Positions 1 through 13,073 are shown, counted from the first letter of the stretch. The stretch: 64,000 nt of DNA from Siderastrea siderea (GCA_964030785.1 OZ034968.1:35732186-35796185); one strand, 5' to 3'. The notes: a model not told the origin generated them from the sequence alone. Numbers and translations are program-made.

Positions 1-444
1 GAAAACGGATACCGAGTATAAAATCTACGGTCCGATGTGTGGTCGGTGGTGCATCTCAACCCTTTCCTTTGCAAGACTTTCTTGTATCTCTCATCTTAGG
101 ATTTTATCCTTTCCCATTTGTCTCTTGTTATTGCTTTTTCTCTTCAAGCTTTTTCCGCGACAAATCTAGGACTCTCAAGGAGAAACGACGGAGTAAACTC
201 GATTTCTGCGCCCTGGTGTCATGACTGGAAATCGAACCTAACGACCGTGTACTAAATATTACTGTAAGTAATAGTCTCGTGCGTAGATTTAATTTTTTTG
301 AGGTTGAGTTAATGTAGAATAGCAGATCCACATCACTTTCTTTTCCAAGCCTGTGTACTTTACTAATTAAGTATTGAAATTGAACTGAATTGACGTACAG
401 CATGAATACGACCATGTCAGATGACAGATTTTGTAGATATCTGC

Positions 445-3400
445 TTTATTCACACCACCCCTAATAGTTTTTTATTCACCCCACCCCTAGTAGTTTTTAT
501 TCACACCACCCCCAGTAGTTTTTTATTCACACCACTCCTAGTAGCTTTTTATACACACCACCCCTAGTAGTTTTTTATTCACACCACCCCTAGTAGTTTT
601 TTATTCACACCACCCCCAGTAGTTTTTATTCACACCACCCCCCAGTAGTTTTTATTCACACCACCCCTAGTAGTTTTTTATTCACACCACCCCTAGTAGT
701 TTTTATTCACACCACCCCCAGTAGTTTTTATTCACACCACCCCTAGTAGTTTTTATTGACACCACCCCCAGTAGTTTTTTATTCACACCACCCCCAGTAG
801 TTTTTCATTCACACCACTCCTAGTAGTTTCTTATTCACACCACCCCCAGTAGTTTTTTATTCACACCACCCCCAGTAGTTTTTATTCACACCACCCCTAG
901 TAGTTTTTTATTCACACCACCCCTAGTAGTTTTTTATTCACACCACCCCCAGTAGTTTTTATTCACACCACCCCCAGTAGTTTTTATTCACACCACCCCT
1001 AGTAGTTTTTATTCACACCACCCCCAGTAGTTTTATATTCACACCACCCCTAGTAGTTTTTTATTCACACCACCCCCAGTAGTTTTTATTCACACCACCC
1101 CCGGAAATTGTTAGTCACACCACCCCTAGTAGTTTTTTATTCACACCACCCCCAGTAGTTTTTTATTCACACCACCCCCAGTAGTTTTTTTATTCACACC
1201 ACCCCAGTACTATTTTATTCACACCACCCCCAGTAGTTTGTTTATTCACACCACCCCAGTAGTATTTTATTCACACCACCCCCAGTAGTTTTTTTATTCC
1301 CACCACCTCCAGTAGTTTTTTATTCCCACCACCCCCAGTAGTTTTTTATTCACACCACCCCCAGTAGTTTTTTATTCACACCACCCCCAGTAGTATTTTA
1401 TTCACACCACCCCCAGTAGTTTTTATTCACACTACCCCTAGTAGTTTTTATTCACACCACCCCCAGTAGTTTTTTATTCACACCACCCCTAGTAGTATTT
1501 TATTCACACCACCCCCAGTAGTTTTTTATTCACACCACCCCTAGTAGTTTTTATTCACACCACCCCCAGTAGTTTTTTAGTCACACCACCCCCAGTAGTT
1601 TTTTATTTACACCACCCCCAGTAGTTTTTTATTCACACCACCCCAGAAGTATTTTATTCACACCACCCCCAGTAGTTTTTTATTCCCACCAACCCCAGTA
1701 GTTTTTTATTCCCACCACCCCCAGTAATTTTTTATTCCCACCACCCCCAGTAGTTTTTTATTCCCACCACCCCCAGTAGTTTTTTATTCACACCACCCCC
1801 AGTAGTTTTTTATTCACACCACCCCAGAAGTATTTTATTCACACCACCCCCAGTAGTTTTTTATTCACACCACCCCTAGTAGTTTTTATTCACACCACCC
1901 CCAATAGTTTTTTATTCACACCACTCCTAGTAGTTTTTTATTCACACCACCCCTAGTAGTTTTTTATTCACACCACCCCCAGTAGTTTTTTATTCACACC
2001 ACCCCAGTAGTATCTTATTCACACCACCCCCAGTAGTTTTTTTATTCCCACCACCCCCAGTAGTTTTTTATTCACACCACCCCCAGTAGTTTTTTATTCA
2101 CACCACCCCCAGTAGTTTTTTTATTCACACCACCCCCAGTAGTATTTTATTCACACCACCCCCAGTAGTTTTTATTCACACTACCCCTAGTAGTTCTTAT
2201 TCACACCAGGCCCAGTAGTTTTTTATTCACACCACCCCCAGTAGTTTTTATTCACACCACCCCCAGTAGTTTTTTATTCACATCACCCCTAGTAGTTTTT
2301 TATTCACACCACCCCCAGTAGTTTTTTATTCACACCACCCCTAGTAGTTTTTTATTCACACCACCCTCAGTAGTTTTTTAGTCACACCACCCCTAGTAGT
2401 TTTTATTCACACCACCCCCAGTAGTTTTTATTCACACCACCCCCAGTAGTTTTTTATTCACACCACTCCCAGTAGTTTATTATTCACACCACCCCCAGTA
2501 GTTTTTATTCACACCACCCCCAGTAGTATTTTATTCACACCACCCCTAGTAGTTTTTTATTCACACCACGCCTAGTAGTTTTTTATTCACACCACCCCCA
2601 GTAGTTTTTTATGCACACCACCCCTAGTAGTTTTTTATTCACACCACCCCCAGTAGTTTTTTATTCACACCACCCCTAGTAGTTTTTTATTCACACCACC
2701 CCCAGTAGTTTTTTATTCACACCACCCCCAGTAGTTTTTATTCACACCACCCCCAGTAGTTTTTTATTCACACCACTCCTAGTAGTTTTTTATTCACACC
2801 ACCCCCAGTAGTTTTTTATTCACACCACCCCTAGTAGTTCTTATTCACACCACCCCCAGTAGTTTTTATTCACACCACCCCCAGTAGTTTTTATTCACAC
2901 CACTCCCAGTAGTTTGTTATTCACACCACCCCCAGTAGTTTTATATTCACACCACTCCTAGTAGTTTTTTATTCACACCACCCCCAGTAGTTTTTTATGC
3001 ACACCACCCCTAGTAGTTTTTTATTCACACCACCCCCAGTAGTTTTTTATTCACACCACCCCTAGTAGTTTTTTATTCACACCACCCCCAGTAGTTTTTT
3101 ATTCACACCACCCCCAGTAGTTTTTATTCACACCACCCCCAGTAGTTTTTTATTCACACCACTCCTAGTAGTTTTTTATTCACACCACCCCCAGTAGTTT
3201 TTTATTCACACCACCCCTAGTAGTTCTTATTCACACCACCCCCAGTAGTTTTTATTCACACCACCCCCAGTAGTTTTTATTCACACCACTCCCAGTAGTT
3301 TGTTATTCACACCACCCCCAGTAGTTTTATATTCACACCACTCCTAGTAGTTTTTTATTCACACCACCCCCCAGTAGTTTTTTATTCACACCACCCCCAG

Positions 3401-3668
3401 TAGTTTTTTTATTCACACCACCCCCAGTAGTTTTTTATTCACACCACCCCCAGTAGGTTTTTTATTCACACCACCCCCAGTAGTATTTTATTCACACCAC
3501 CCCAGTAGTTTTTTATTCACACCACCCCCAGTAGTTTTTTATTCACACCACCCTAAGTAGTTTTTTATTCCCACCACCTCCAGTAGTTTTTTATTCACAC
3601 CACCCCCAGTAGTTTTCTTAATTCACTCCACCCCCAGTAGTATTTTATTCACCCCACACCCAGTAGCT
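445..3668. repeat. Minisatellite, 25-26 bp unit, about 125 copies
   Basis: Near-perfect head-to-tail copies of a unit of the form AGTAGTTTTTTATTCACACC followed by ACCCCC. Variants differ in T-run length (5-7), CCCCC versus CCCCT, and ACTCC for ACCCC. Lines between about 2600 and 3360 repeat with a 386-bp offset (for instance ATGCACACC at 2611 and 2997, CTAGTAGTTC at 2831 and 3217), showing a higher-order duplication of 15 units. There are no genes inside. The plus strand is C-rich and purine-poor. Confidence 0.97.
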
Positions 3669-3790
3669 TCTCCTCCTCCTCTCCCCCCCTTCCATAAGCA
3701 CACCCCCATGGCCTTTTCATCTGTGAATGCCTAACACTTGATAACAAGTTTCATAGCGTCTCTGGCACACACCACACACACACACACACT
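3669..3790. repeat. CT-rich tract and (CA)n microsatellite
   Basis: A pyrimidine-rich tract (3668-3708) directly follows the minisatellite, and a CA-dinucleotide run lies at 3766-3790. Low-complexity flank of the array. Confidence 0.85.
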
Positions 3791-3973
3791 TCAATGGCAA
3801 AGTTTTCAGTATACTTCAAGTACAACGCAGCCCTATTTCACAGCTAATTAACATGTACATTTTCATTCATGTCCTCTTGTTAATACTCTCAGCATGATGC
3901 CAAACAAATTTTTTTTAGCGTAACTGATTAAATGAACTGCTTTTATTTTGGTTGATTGAAAACCAAAACATGT

Positions 3974-4225
3974 TCAAACACAAGTTGATAAGTGTCTTCC
4001 ATGATTGCCGAGCTTAATTCGATAAGGCAACTCTGGATCTACTGACACGATTACCCAAAATGCCCCTCCAGTTAATTCAGTGACCTTTCCAATCTTTTTC
4101 CTCTCTCCTATGCAAACGCTTTGAATCGACTGAGGCTCCATACATTTGTTTTGAATTCCTAAGGCGCCGTGCACGAATAAATCTATTAACTCCAGGTCTG
4201 GCGAAGCCGGAGTGACTGAAGCCAT
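3974..4225 (-). CDS. Possible small hypothetical protein (83 aa)
   Basis: An open frame from an ATG at 4225 to a TGA at 3974. It has mixed composition without low complexity: an acidic-hydrophobic start, LELIDLFVHGALGIQ, then a basic GERKKIGKV and a C-terminal part with GAFWVIVSVDPELPYRIKL. No signal peptide or known motif is recognised. It starts about 300 bp past the end of the large minisatellite. It could equally be an exon of a larger minus-strand gene or chance. Confidence 0.25.
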   Translation of the reverse strand: MASVTPASPDLELIDLFVHGALGIQNKCMEPQSIQSVCIGERKKIGKVTELTGGAFWVIVSVDPELPYRIKLGNHGRHLSTCV

Positions 4226-5029
4226 TATATTAGAGATATCCTGAACGTGATGTAACAAATTTAAGTTAAGTTAAAGTCACTCCGGTTCAAACGTTCTAGT
4301 CCGTGGATGAAAGCCTAACTGCGATCAGTCATAGTTAAGCTCTCGAGCTGTAGGTTTCTCTTATGCGTTGCCTGTGCAAGGTGCATGGTTCGAATGTGCG
4401 GGTCTGTGTATGACGTCCTAAGGTACGATCGTTCAATTGAGGGCCGCTTTAGACCAGAACTCTTTTGTAAAACAAATTAAGTATCCTGCACAAGTGGACC
4501 TATCTTTCCAGTCGAACGATAGTTTCTATTCAAGTGCAAAGTATCTAGTTAAACTGAATATTGTGGAGCTTCTTTTTTTCCCACAAAATGTTCTCCCTTC
4601 CCTTCAGTTTCGAACTTGATTTCTTCCTTTAGTATAACGAGGCTTGTCTGCGTTGGGCGTCCCTTCGCAAGTTGGCCAAGTTGACGGATAATTTCAATCC
4701 TGCCATGATGTGTGTGTTCACTTATTGCATTACATGAATCCACGTTTGACTCCTTGGGAGGAAAAGCCGGCGTTACAGGGTTACGTTTACAAAGAAAAGG
4801 CTTTCACCATTGGCGCCGGACCAAGTGATACAAGAATGGGTTTCGTAATAATCGAGTTAACTCTCTAAATAGCAGCTGCAAACATCGCCGCTAACAGAGT
4901 TACGGGTGTACTCAGTTTAGTCACAAATCGTGCTGTTTTGAAGGGGTGCGTTTGTTGTTATCATCAGTCTCAAAACGGATAGAGAAGCGCGACTTGCTTG
5001 TTTCCAAGGCGTCTTATAGAGCTCGGCCT

Positions 5030-8000
5030 TGAACGTGTGGCTTAATCCAACTTCTGAGTCTGTGAATGAAATCCTACGCTGACTATTGAAATGAAGATTC
5101 GAAAACAGTAATTTTGAACGGTTCCTCTTATTTTTGAGTATTCATGAGGCGAAATTTGTGACTTTCTTCTTTTTTGAGTTTTGATTTCGGTCCTTTTTTG
5201 GAGGTGGTGTTACTCTGTTTTGGGGGCGATGGATTACTTGTTATGGTCATTGTTCAAAACGTGAATCGATGGAGAAAATAGACACGGTGACATTAGAAAA
5301 GAAAAAGGAATAAAAAAAGAAATGACAGTTCCATTTTCTTTCTGTTTCCATGGCATCGTGATGGCATTTCGAGACTTCATCGGTTGTCTACTCTTGCATA
5401 ATTTGGTAAAGCAGCAATTGTGTTCACTGGTTTTTCATTGTTTATTTCTACTTAGCTCACTTTCAGTGAAAAAAGCTATGTGTTGTCAAGTGATTGCACC
5501 TTTAATGTCTGTTAATGAAATTCCAAAGTGCGACAATTCAAATGAAAGCTACTGAGCATTACTTTCACGTGGCCTGTTTCTCCTTATTCAGCAAAATGAA
5601 ATCTGGAATTCTTTATTTAAAGCTTTTTTTTTGTTAGTGGGGGGAAGGAGGCTTGAGTGAAAAGTTTCCATCGCTTAATCAGGTTTTTAGCCTTTTTATG
5701 GTGTTTTCCTGCTTTATTAAACTATAATTTGAAAATTAATTAGGTTTGAAAATATCTTCGTAGACAGAAATTCCTAAAAATAGTATCCTGTGTACGAATG
5801 CTGTCCCCAAAACGTCTATGTTAAGCAGCCGTTAATTACTTTCAATATTATTCCTTTACTTATCGTATGATCAGGCGACCATTGTTTTGCCTTAAGTTAC
5901 ACAAGCAGTCGTCACCGAGTACGTTTGAAGAAACTAAGACTACGCATACGAAACTGTTCGTCCTTCAAACGATATGCACACAATCAAGCCAATAACACCC
6001 ACGTAGGTACTGTTCAGTTTAAAGATTTTCTGTAGGAAATCTATTGCTAAATTTTTGTGCAGTTTGCGCAATGAGCCAATACTGCTAACACGCTTGAGTT
6101 TAGCAACACGTGGCCTCTATTGTTCAACTAAAATAGTTTTACAGAGCAGTTGCGATTTCTATAGCAACCGAACATACGAGGGTGTGTGAGTTATGCACCC
6201 TACGTGAACACAGCTAAAATAAACTTTATGTCAAGATATTCAGGTTTCCAAACCATTATGTTTGTTTTCAAAAGAAAAGAGTGGGCATGTTGGAAAGGAG
6301 TGAAGACTAAAATTTGCATTGCATGTGTATGCTAAGCATCCTTTAGTCAGCTCCTCGTGTATTCAGTGTCTGATTAAAAGTGTGTCGGATTTCACAACAC
6401 TGAGTGATGTAGATTCCCCTGATAAGAACTCGATAACAATATAGGGCGGTGTAAATGTCAATACTTGGTCTACTTATTGCAAATTCTTCTGATGCAATTT
6501 TAGTGCAGATCTGTAGAACTTTTGGGGTTGTAGTGAGATTTGTTGTGGAAATTTTTGAATATACCTTGCTGATTGGCTAAGCTGCGCTCTTGATTGTACT
6601 TTTGCTCGAGGTCTAGCTTATATGGTAGGCTGTTGACAGTAAAACAGCTACAGATCCCTTACAAAAAATAAATCAATTCAGGTGTTGAGCAAGTTAATTT
6701 ATGAATCTTCAAAAGCATGCTCTCACATTGCTACTGGTCTAGACGTTTTTAAAAGAGCTGTGTATTTTATTTTTGAGCATTTTTTGACTTCGTGCTCTCG
6801 GCTTTCACTTGCTGATGTTTGCTTAACTAAGTAAGAAGGTGATTTTATCTTTTCAATATTGCTTATTTAGTACGCCTTAGCTCAAAGCCACACGTGTTGA
6901 TCAGAAATTCTTAACGCGTTTATGATTATTCTATAATGAAGCACTTAGGCCCAATTCTCCGATGCTATCTCTCTGTCTTTTTGTTTATCACATTGCTGTG
7001 GTATCTGCTGGGACAATTCATGGCAATTCTCGCAAGTTCGTTCTCGAAACTGAAAAAAAATCTTCCAATTTTTGTTCTGAAAGTACTCAAGAACTAACAC
7101 AACCATGTAAAAGTACTACGCAACACCTTTCATTTGAATTGTCACATTTAAAGGTTTCTTCTACAGAACCCAAGAGCTAGACCTACTTTTTAATGGTCTG
7201 ATTGTAGGGGCAAAGTCATTTAAGAGAACTTGATGTGACCCGTTGCTCTATGAAAGTTGTCCCTCGTCAAGAACTCACGTTTTATTCTAGGATATGAAAA
7301 CAATGCTGTGTTCATCGGAAGTGCTATTAGATGACAATATAAGTTAAATGTTTTTACCAAACACATGGATATTTACTGCACAATGAGGTGATCATATCTG
7401 GTGAAGAACAATGACCATGATCTAATTTTTCTCATTAAACTGAACACCTTGATAAGTATTTTAATATAGATTTCTCTTTTTTTCAAACACATCAGTGACG
7501 ACCTGATTATTTTTAATTTCAAATAATGAGAAAGGGAAACTCATAATTGTTGGTTTAGAACATTATGCTCATCTTGCTTGTATCTTCCATATTGCCCAGG
7601 ACCTGGGGTGTCGGCTTATATAACGTGTTTTCCCTTTTCCCCTCTCTGCACAGTCAAGCCTTGAATCAGTTGTGTTCTAACTTGAGCACAAGTGGCTGTG
7701 GATAAAATGCGAAAATGTGACCGTTCAAGGGAAAGCTACTAATTAGTACTTTCTTGTGGTGTTGTTTATTATGCTGTTAAGGTGGCTCAAAATTTTGCGT
7801 GTGTGGTTAAACTACTACAGTGTGGCGAATAAAATGAAGGCTGCTGAGCAGTACGTTCCTGTGGTGTTGTTAGTTGTGCTGTGCAAGGTGGCTGTAGCGT
7901 TTTTTTGTGTGGATGAAACGCCGCAGTGTTAACATTCAAATGAAAGCTAGTGTAACATTCAAATGAAACATTCAAATGAAAGTTTGTCTTTCATTAATTT

Positions 8001-9145
8001 ATGAAACTGAATAACATCTCTTGAATTTAGCCACTATTAGGATTGGAAGGGTTAATTTGAGCTTGCTGCTATCTGCTGTGCAGCGATCTGCATCAGGAAT
8101 ATATTGAGGCGAGTGTTCTATGAAATATATTCCACATGGGCACTCAGACCTGAAAACTGCATTTTGACGCTAAAGAGGTTACGAGAACAGCGATATTGGC
8201 TTTTGTCGACATTTAAACCAAAGAAAAACTGTATGCGTGACTTAACAGGAAATGCCTTCTTGAGTCAGCTCGTGCCACTCGAACCCGAAAGGCCTTTTAC
8301 AACTCGTATCTGAAATGCCGTATTCCAACTAGTTTCGTCTTCCTTTTTCCCACTTCAATACCCTCTTTCTACTTCCTACTAGGTTCGAACTCGAGCCTGA
8401 AATGTCTTCTTCCTGAAGTGTCTTCTTCCCACTCGAAACTGAAATGTCTTCTTAAGTCAAAAACCCATGAAGGAAATTTCTGCTTGCTAGCCAGTTGAGA
8501 GTTTCGACCTGAACGCCGGTCCTGTCATAGTTGTCACCGATTTCAGTCCTCTTCACGACTGCTTTCAGTCGGAAGACACTGAGGCACCTAGTTTCCAACC
8601 ATTTAGTACGAGACTGCAAGGGTGGGATAAAATTTTATAGCATAGTAAAAAACCTTTCAGGAAAAGTGCTGAAAATAAGTAGTCAAGCTTTCATAGGATT
8701 TCATCCACGGACTCAAAAGTGGAACCTCATGACATGGCTCAGAATTGAAAGAATTAACCTAGGCGCACTCCAGATGTCGAACTATTTACATGTAATGTCG
8801 TTCAGTTCTAGGAGTTCCTCTATGTATTCTTGTGGTGTATTTTTCTGGTGCTGTGCAACGTAGTTCTTAAAGTGTGACCATTCAAATGAAAGCCCTGTAG
8901 CAGTACTTCGCTCCGGTGCTGTTTCTTATGCTGTACAAGGTCGTGGTTCTCAGCTTTGGGTCAGTGGATGAAATCCCTAAATGTAACCATTCAAATGAAA
9001 ACTCTTCAGAAGTACTTTCCTGTGGTACTGTTTATTATGCGTTACAAGGAGATTCCAACGTTTGAGTCTGTGGGTGAAATTCTTAAGTGTGGGAATTCAA
9101 ATGAAAGTCGTGATTGAGGAGTACTTCACTATGGAGTCGTGATAT
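5030..9145. repeat. Region seeded with ~106-bp dispersed repeat units
   Basis: Copies marked by CATTCAAATGAAAGCT, GCAGTACTTTCCTGTGGT, GTTTATTATGCTG and GTCTGTGGATGAAATCC. On the plus strand they occur at about 5030-5105, 5500-5605, 7640-7985 (three units) and 8805-9145 (three units; the ATTCAAATGAA marker recurs at 8881, 8990 and 9096, so the period is 106-109 bp). One inverted copy lies at about 8665-8745. Between copies the sequence is AT-rich and non-coding. Open frames here span repeat units and are not credible genes. Confidence 0.8.
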
Positions 9146-11680
9146 ACGATTTGTCTCTAATTTCAAACTTGGGCCTTCAGGAGTGAATGGGTTAAAAACC
9201 ACATGAATCTTGTTTACATAGGGTTCGAAAAGAAAAGCTCCTTGCCGTGTGCTCAATCAAAATTAATCATCTTTGCCCTTTATAGTTGACTCGTTCCGCG
9301 CTTTACTGCCGGGGGCTGACACAGCGAAGTGCATTTGCTGTCCCAGCGTGTTGCAGATTGTTCACGGCGTTCCCGCTACGAAGTGAGTTGTTTTCAGTCG
9401 GCTTATTTTGTTGTTACGGCGAAACCCGGTGGCCTTGTGCTAATTTGTTTTACTTGCGGTGCTTTGACTGCTACTGCGCAGTGGATACAAGGGCGTGTTA
9501 TTTGCCTTTTACGGCCCTCTTTTGGGGTCTAACTCCAATGTTAAAACGCGGGGAAAACTAGCCGTTTTCACTTTTTTCTTTCTCTTTTTCAAAAACTACT
9601 GACTCCTTCAGAATCAAAATAATGAAATTTGTTCACCTTTCAAGCGATAAGTTGTCACGTTGCAAGGTCTGCGTATTCCTTTAATTTAATTAACCTTTCC
9701 TGGACCATGTGACGCGCTCTTACTTTGAAGTCAACACTGACAGACGAAACTTAAGTGTGAGCGTTTCAAATAAAAACGCCTTCCTCTGTCAGTATCTCGT
9801 TTCTAAGACAATACGACGGGTAAGGGAGATGACCTTAGATCAATGCCGCGTGTTCTCTCGGCTAGCTACATGTTCTTCTAATCCGCAGTGGCTTGCGTTT
9901 AAATTTCGAGATTAATGTGCTCTTGTTTAGCGCCAAATGCTGAAGTCGCACTCTAGCTGGAGGAGGAGGGTTCGGTGAACATTCTAGATACAACAAACTC
10001 TTCAAGAAAGATCTAGGCCATTTCAAAAAATAACTTGTGCAACTTTAATTTCTCTTTTACAAATTCCATTATGGGGATTATATACTGAGTTGCTATATCA
10101 TTTGCCACTTGGTAAATCAAATTCAAGTGTTTTAATCTATCATTGTTAATCCAGTGCACAGCACATACACAATTTAGTCTGTTCGCAGACTTTATAGATT
10201 ACAGGTTGACCTTATTGGTCTCAGCTCGTAAAATTTCGCTTTAGATGAGAGCTGGCTGTTCAACACTGTTGAGACACGAGGTTGGCGTCGTGCCTAGTCA
10301 AATCAGACTCTCAACAAATTACCTCAAATTGAACCCAATCAGGAAACACAAACATTTCTTCTTAAAACAAAAGAGTTCTTATATCATTCTTGTGTCATTC
10401 CCTATAGAAAACAGTATACAGTATTGGACACAACCCGCTTCAATCTATCGCGTTATTAAAACTAATTTCTCTAACTTGTGTGCCTTTGCGTATAGTACTA
10501 AAGCTACCAATTCTCAAGTTCTTAAGTAGAATCAACTACCAACTCGATTTTCTTTGTGTGCGGTATTCAACGGACTCTGTCCTTACTTAATTCCAGCTTC
10601 ATAAACCCGAAGTTGTTATTACACCAATACGCTTGGCTTTGCAAGCAACTCACCCATTATATAGAAAAAATTTATTCTTCGAGCAAGAGCGAAGGAAATT
10701 CTTAAAACTCATTGGAGTTAAATTTATTGCTTGATTCACTAACAGCGATTTTTTCTTTTACTATGGCGACCAACGTTGAAACATGCAAATTCTGGTCTTC
10801 TTTCTGTAGTTCTTTAACGCTTTCTTGTGGTTTATTGTTAGAGTTTTCTTTCTTGACGCGCTCCGACATAATTGAAGTTTACCAAGAGTTAATTTGTGTA
10901 TTCAGAATATGCATATTTCTCGTTGGCTTCAAGCCAGATATCTAAGCCACACTAATAACTACTCGACTACCGAACATAAAAGGTTTTTCTTTCCCTTCAA
11001 AATACAAGGCACCCTAGAAAAGATTAAGCGCCGACTTTCTTCCATTTGATGGAAATGTCATTGGCTGAGTAGCGCAGCCAAAATTTCTTTCAATTCGAAA
11101 TGTTCCTTCTCGCGTCACTAAAATAATTTCAATCTACAAAATTCATTTTGAACTTGTTACTAAGCATGCAATCAAAACTAAATAATGTAACAATATATAC
11201 TCGCTTACGAGAGATCCTATATACAAATTTTCCGTTATGGATTTTGAAAATACGGCCGTAAAGAGCACAGCCAATTCAAGAGCTCTACACCGCTACGAAA
11301 TTATAAGTCGAACTGTAAACCAGCTCGCAATTATTTAAGCTATCGACCTCCAATCGAGAGGAAAAATACAACTTCCCTGCTGGATATTTTTAACTTGCCT
11401 TGCTATTTTCACTTAGGAAAAGAATCAGTTTGTCGGCAAACAATGCTGTCCTATTTAACATGATTGATCTAATTCTATGTACATCTAAAGCCAAGCTTAT
11501 TAACTTTTTTCTTACAAAAAAATAGTATTGGATTCATTGCGTGGCGTTACAACTAAACTAAACTATAAAACTAAACCTAAACCACGCAAACTCCGACATA
11601 ATGCCAAATCTTTAGCTTACACTGTCATTCCATTGTAATGAAGGTTATTTCACTTGATTTTAATCAGAGTAAATCTGAAT
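9146..11680. other. Non-coding stretch downstream of ash
   Basis: No gene or clear repeat is seen. It should hold the ash 3' UTR: on the minus strand AATAAA occurs at 10728-10723 and 10676-10671, about 950-1,000 bp past the ash stop, either of which could end the transcript. Short open frames are unsupported. Confidence 0.5.
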
Positions 11681-13073
11681 TTAGTTGACATGACCATAAA
11701 CGTTCGGCAAACTCACAGAGCTGTTAACAAAAGGCACCTCGCTTGGGTACGGAGCGATCTCTGGTAGGCTCAGAAGGTAAGAGCTTAGCTGCTGGGCCGT
11801 GGCCACATTTCCTCTTGACAAGGCCTGCAGGAAACGTAATAAAAGAGCTTAGTCAATTAGTGCGCGCAGCGGGTTACCAACCTATAATACAGTTCGATTT
11901 TCAATTCCCTCGCCACAAAAGGCCTTCATTTGCGCCGTTATTATCATTCATAATTTGGATGTTCCGCTTGGCTTGTTTTTAATAAAGCGCTAAGTGAAAG
12001 ATAATCAGAAGCCTCCGCGACGAATAAGAGCGCGCGAGGTTACTGGCCCAGTAATAGAAATCCAGTTCTGAAAATCGTATTTGTTTTGTAGCGGGGCACG
12101 TGTGCCCTAAACTGCCATCAGTGACAATAGACAAATAGCTCTGCAGAATTTGCCTATCGGCTTGTTGCGATCTTTAAATTCTCCTAACTGACAGAGCCAT
12201 TAATTTCCGTGGCTCTTGAATCAAAAGCATGCTACATGAAAACAGCGCAGTTACATTAGCTCGATTGTGTTTTTAGTGGGGTAACTTGATCTCGCGTCGA
12301 GACGCTGGTGTAAATTTGATTACTTTTTCAAGAACCAAATTAACAGTTTTTGATGGCCTGTCACTTAAGGCCAAGGCTGTTGGCCTGACTGGTTGACTTT
12401 TTAAAAACCCGAGTCTCCAAATGAAACCCAGTCAAGAGAACATAGAAATCGCGCACCTAACTTTCTTATAATGTATCAAGAACCTTGCATTTCCCACACG
12501 AGCCTAGCTTAGTAAATTACACGTACAAAAGTACAACAAAGTTGAAGTTACCTGTAAATCGTAAGCACCCTGTAGCCACCCAACTTGTCGCAACAGACGA
12601 GCTTCTCTCTCAAACCTGTTGCTCTCATTTAACACTCGCTGTAAGTGCTTGATGTACTCAATGGCTGTACGTAGCGTTTCCACTTTGGACAGCTTCTTGT
12701 TTGCTGGCGTGGTCGGAATGTGCTTGCGCAAGGTGGCAAAACCATCACTGACCAGTTTCACTCTGTTCCTCTCCCTCTCGTTCCTCCGCAGAATTGAAGC
12801 GTGCTCTTTTTTGAGGCATTGCGGTGTTCGGCAACGTGCGCGATGCCTGGATGCTTTGGGGCTGGAGCTAGGAGAGCTGCAGTCGCTGCCAGGTGTAGGT
12901 GACAGGGAAGAAGATGGTGAGCTCACAGGCGAGGTGGCTGGTGAGTCAAAAGGCGAGCAGTCTGAGGAAGAGGGCGATGGCGTTGGAGACTCATAGCTGA
13001 GCTCCGACAAGTCAAGATCGTCGAGGTTTGGAAATGGAAAAGTAATGTCTTGAGGATCGAAGTTAAACTCCAT
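11681..13073 (-). CDS. ash: Achaete-scute family bHLH transcription factor, two coding exons
   Basis: Exon 1 is 13073-12552 (174 codons) and exon 2 is 11824-11681 (47 codons plus TAA), giving 221 aa. Class A proneural bHLH proteins bind E-boxes (CANNTG) as dimers with an E protein and drive neural or, in cnidarians, nematocyte and neuron fate. Seen: an acidic, aromatic N-terminus, a Ser/Pro-rich linker (about residues 27-75), and a bHLH at about 95-148 with the basic motif [11 protein letters not shown], including the E-box-contacting Glu, then loop [17 protein letters not shown] and helix 2 AIEYIKHLQ. These are achaete-scute signatures rather than atonal/neurogenin ones. Reading on in the same frame would add only 15 residues before a stop, but CAG|GTAACT follows codon 174 and a pyrimidine-rich TTTCCTGCAG acceptor precedes 11824. 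The 727-bp intron is phase 0. Exon 2 is not recognisable by motif, so it is less sure than exon 1. I prefer the Met at 13073, which opens the acidic segment; an upstream in-frame Met at 13121 would add 16 residues. Confidence 0.93.
12095..12108. promoter_or_regulatory. Class B/C E-box inside an inverted repeat (ash intron)
   Basis: GGGCACGTGTGCCC contains CACGTG (12097-12102), flanked by inverted arms GGGCAC and GTGCCC. CACGTG is bound by HES/Hey or Myc-type bHLH dimers. It lies within the ash intron. Functional status is inferred from the motif and location only. Confidence 0.25.
12491..12502 (-). promoter_or_regulatory. Possible Su(H)/CSL site overlapping a HES N-box in the ash intron
   Basis: The minus strand reads TGTGGGAA (12498-12491), matching the YGTGRGAA consensus for the Notch effector CSL/Su(H). 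The plus strand at 12497-12502 reads CACGAG, an N-box (CACNAG) of the type bound by HES repressors. The pair sits about 50 bp inside the only intron of the proneural gene. Notch and HES control of achaete-scute genes is well known in bilaterians, so a regulatory role is plausible, but sites this short also arise by chance. Confidence 0.3.

Noticed and set aside
11743..11982. 79-codon plus-strand frame
   Set aside because: Antisense to ash exon 2 and its acceptor; no recognisable protein.
12619..12996. 125-codon plus-strand frame
   Set aside because: It is antisense to the bHLH exon, whose protein signature is unmistakable.
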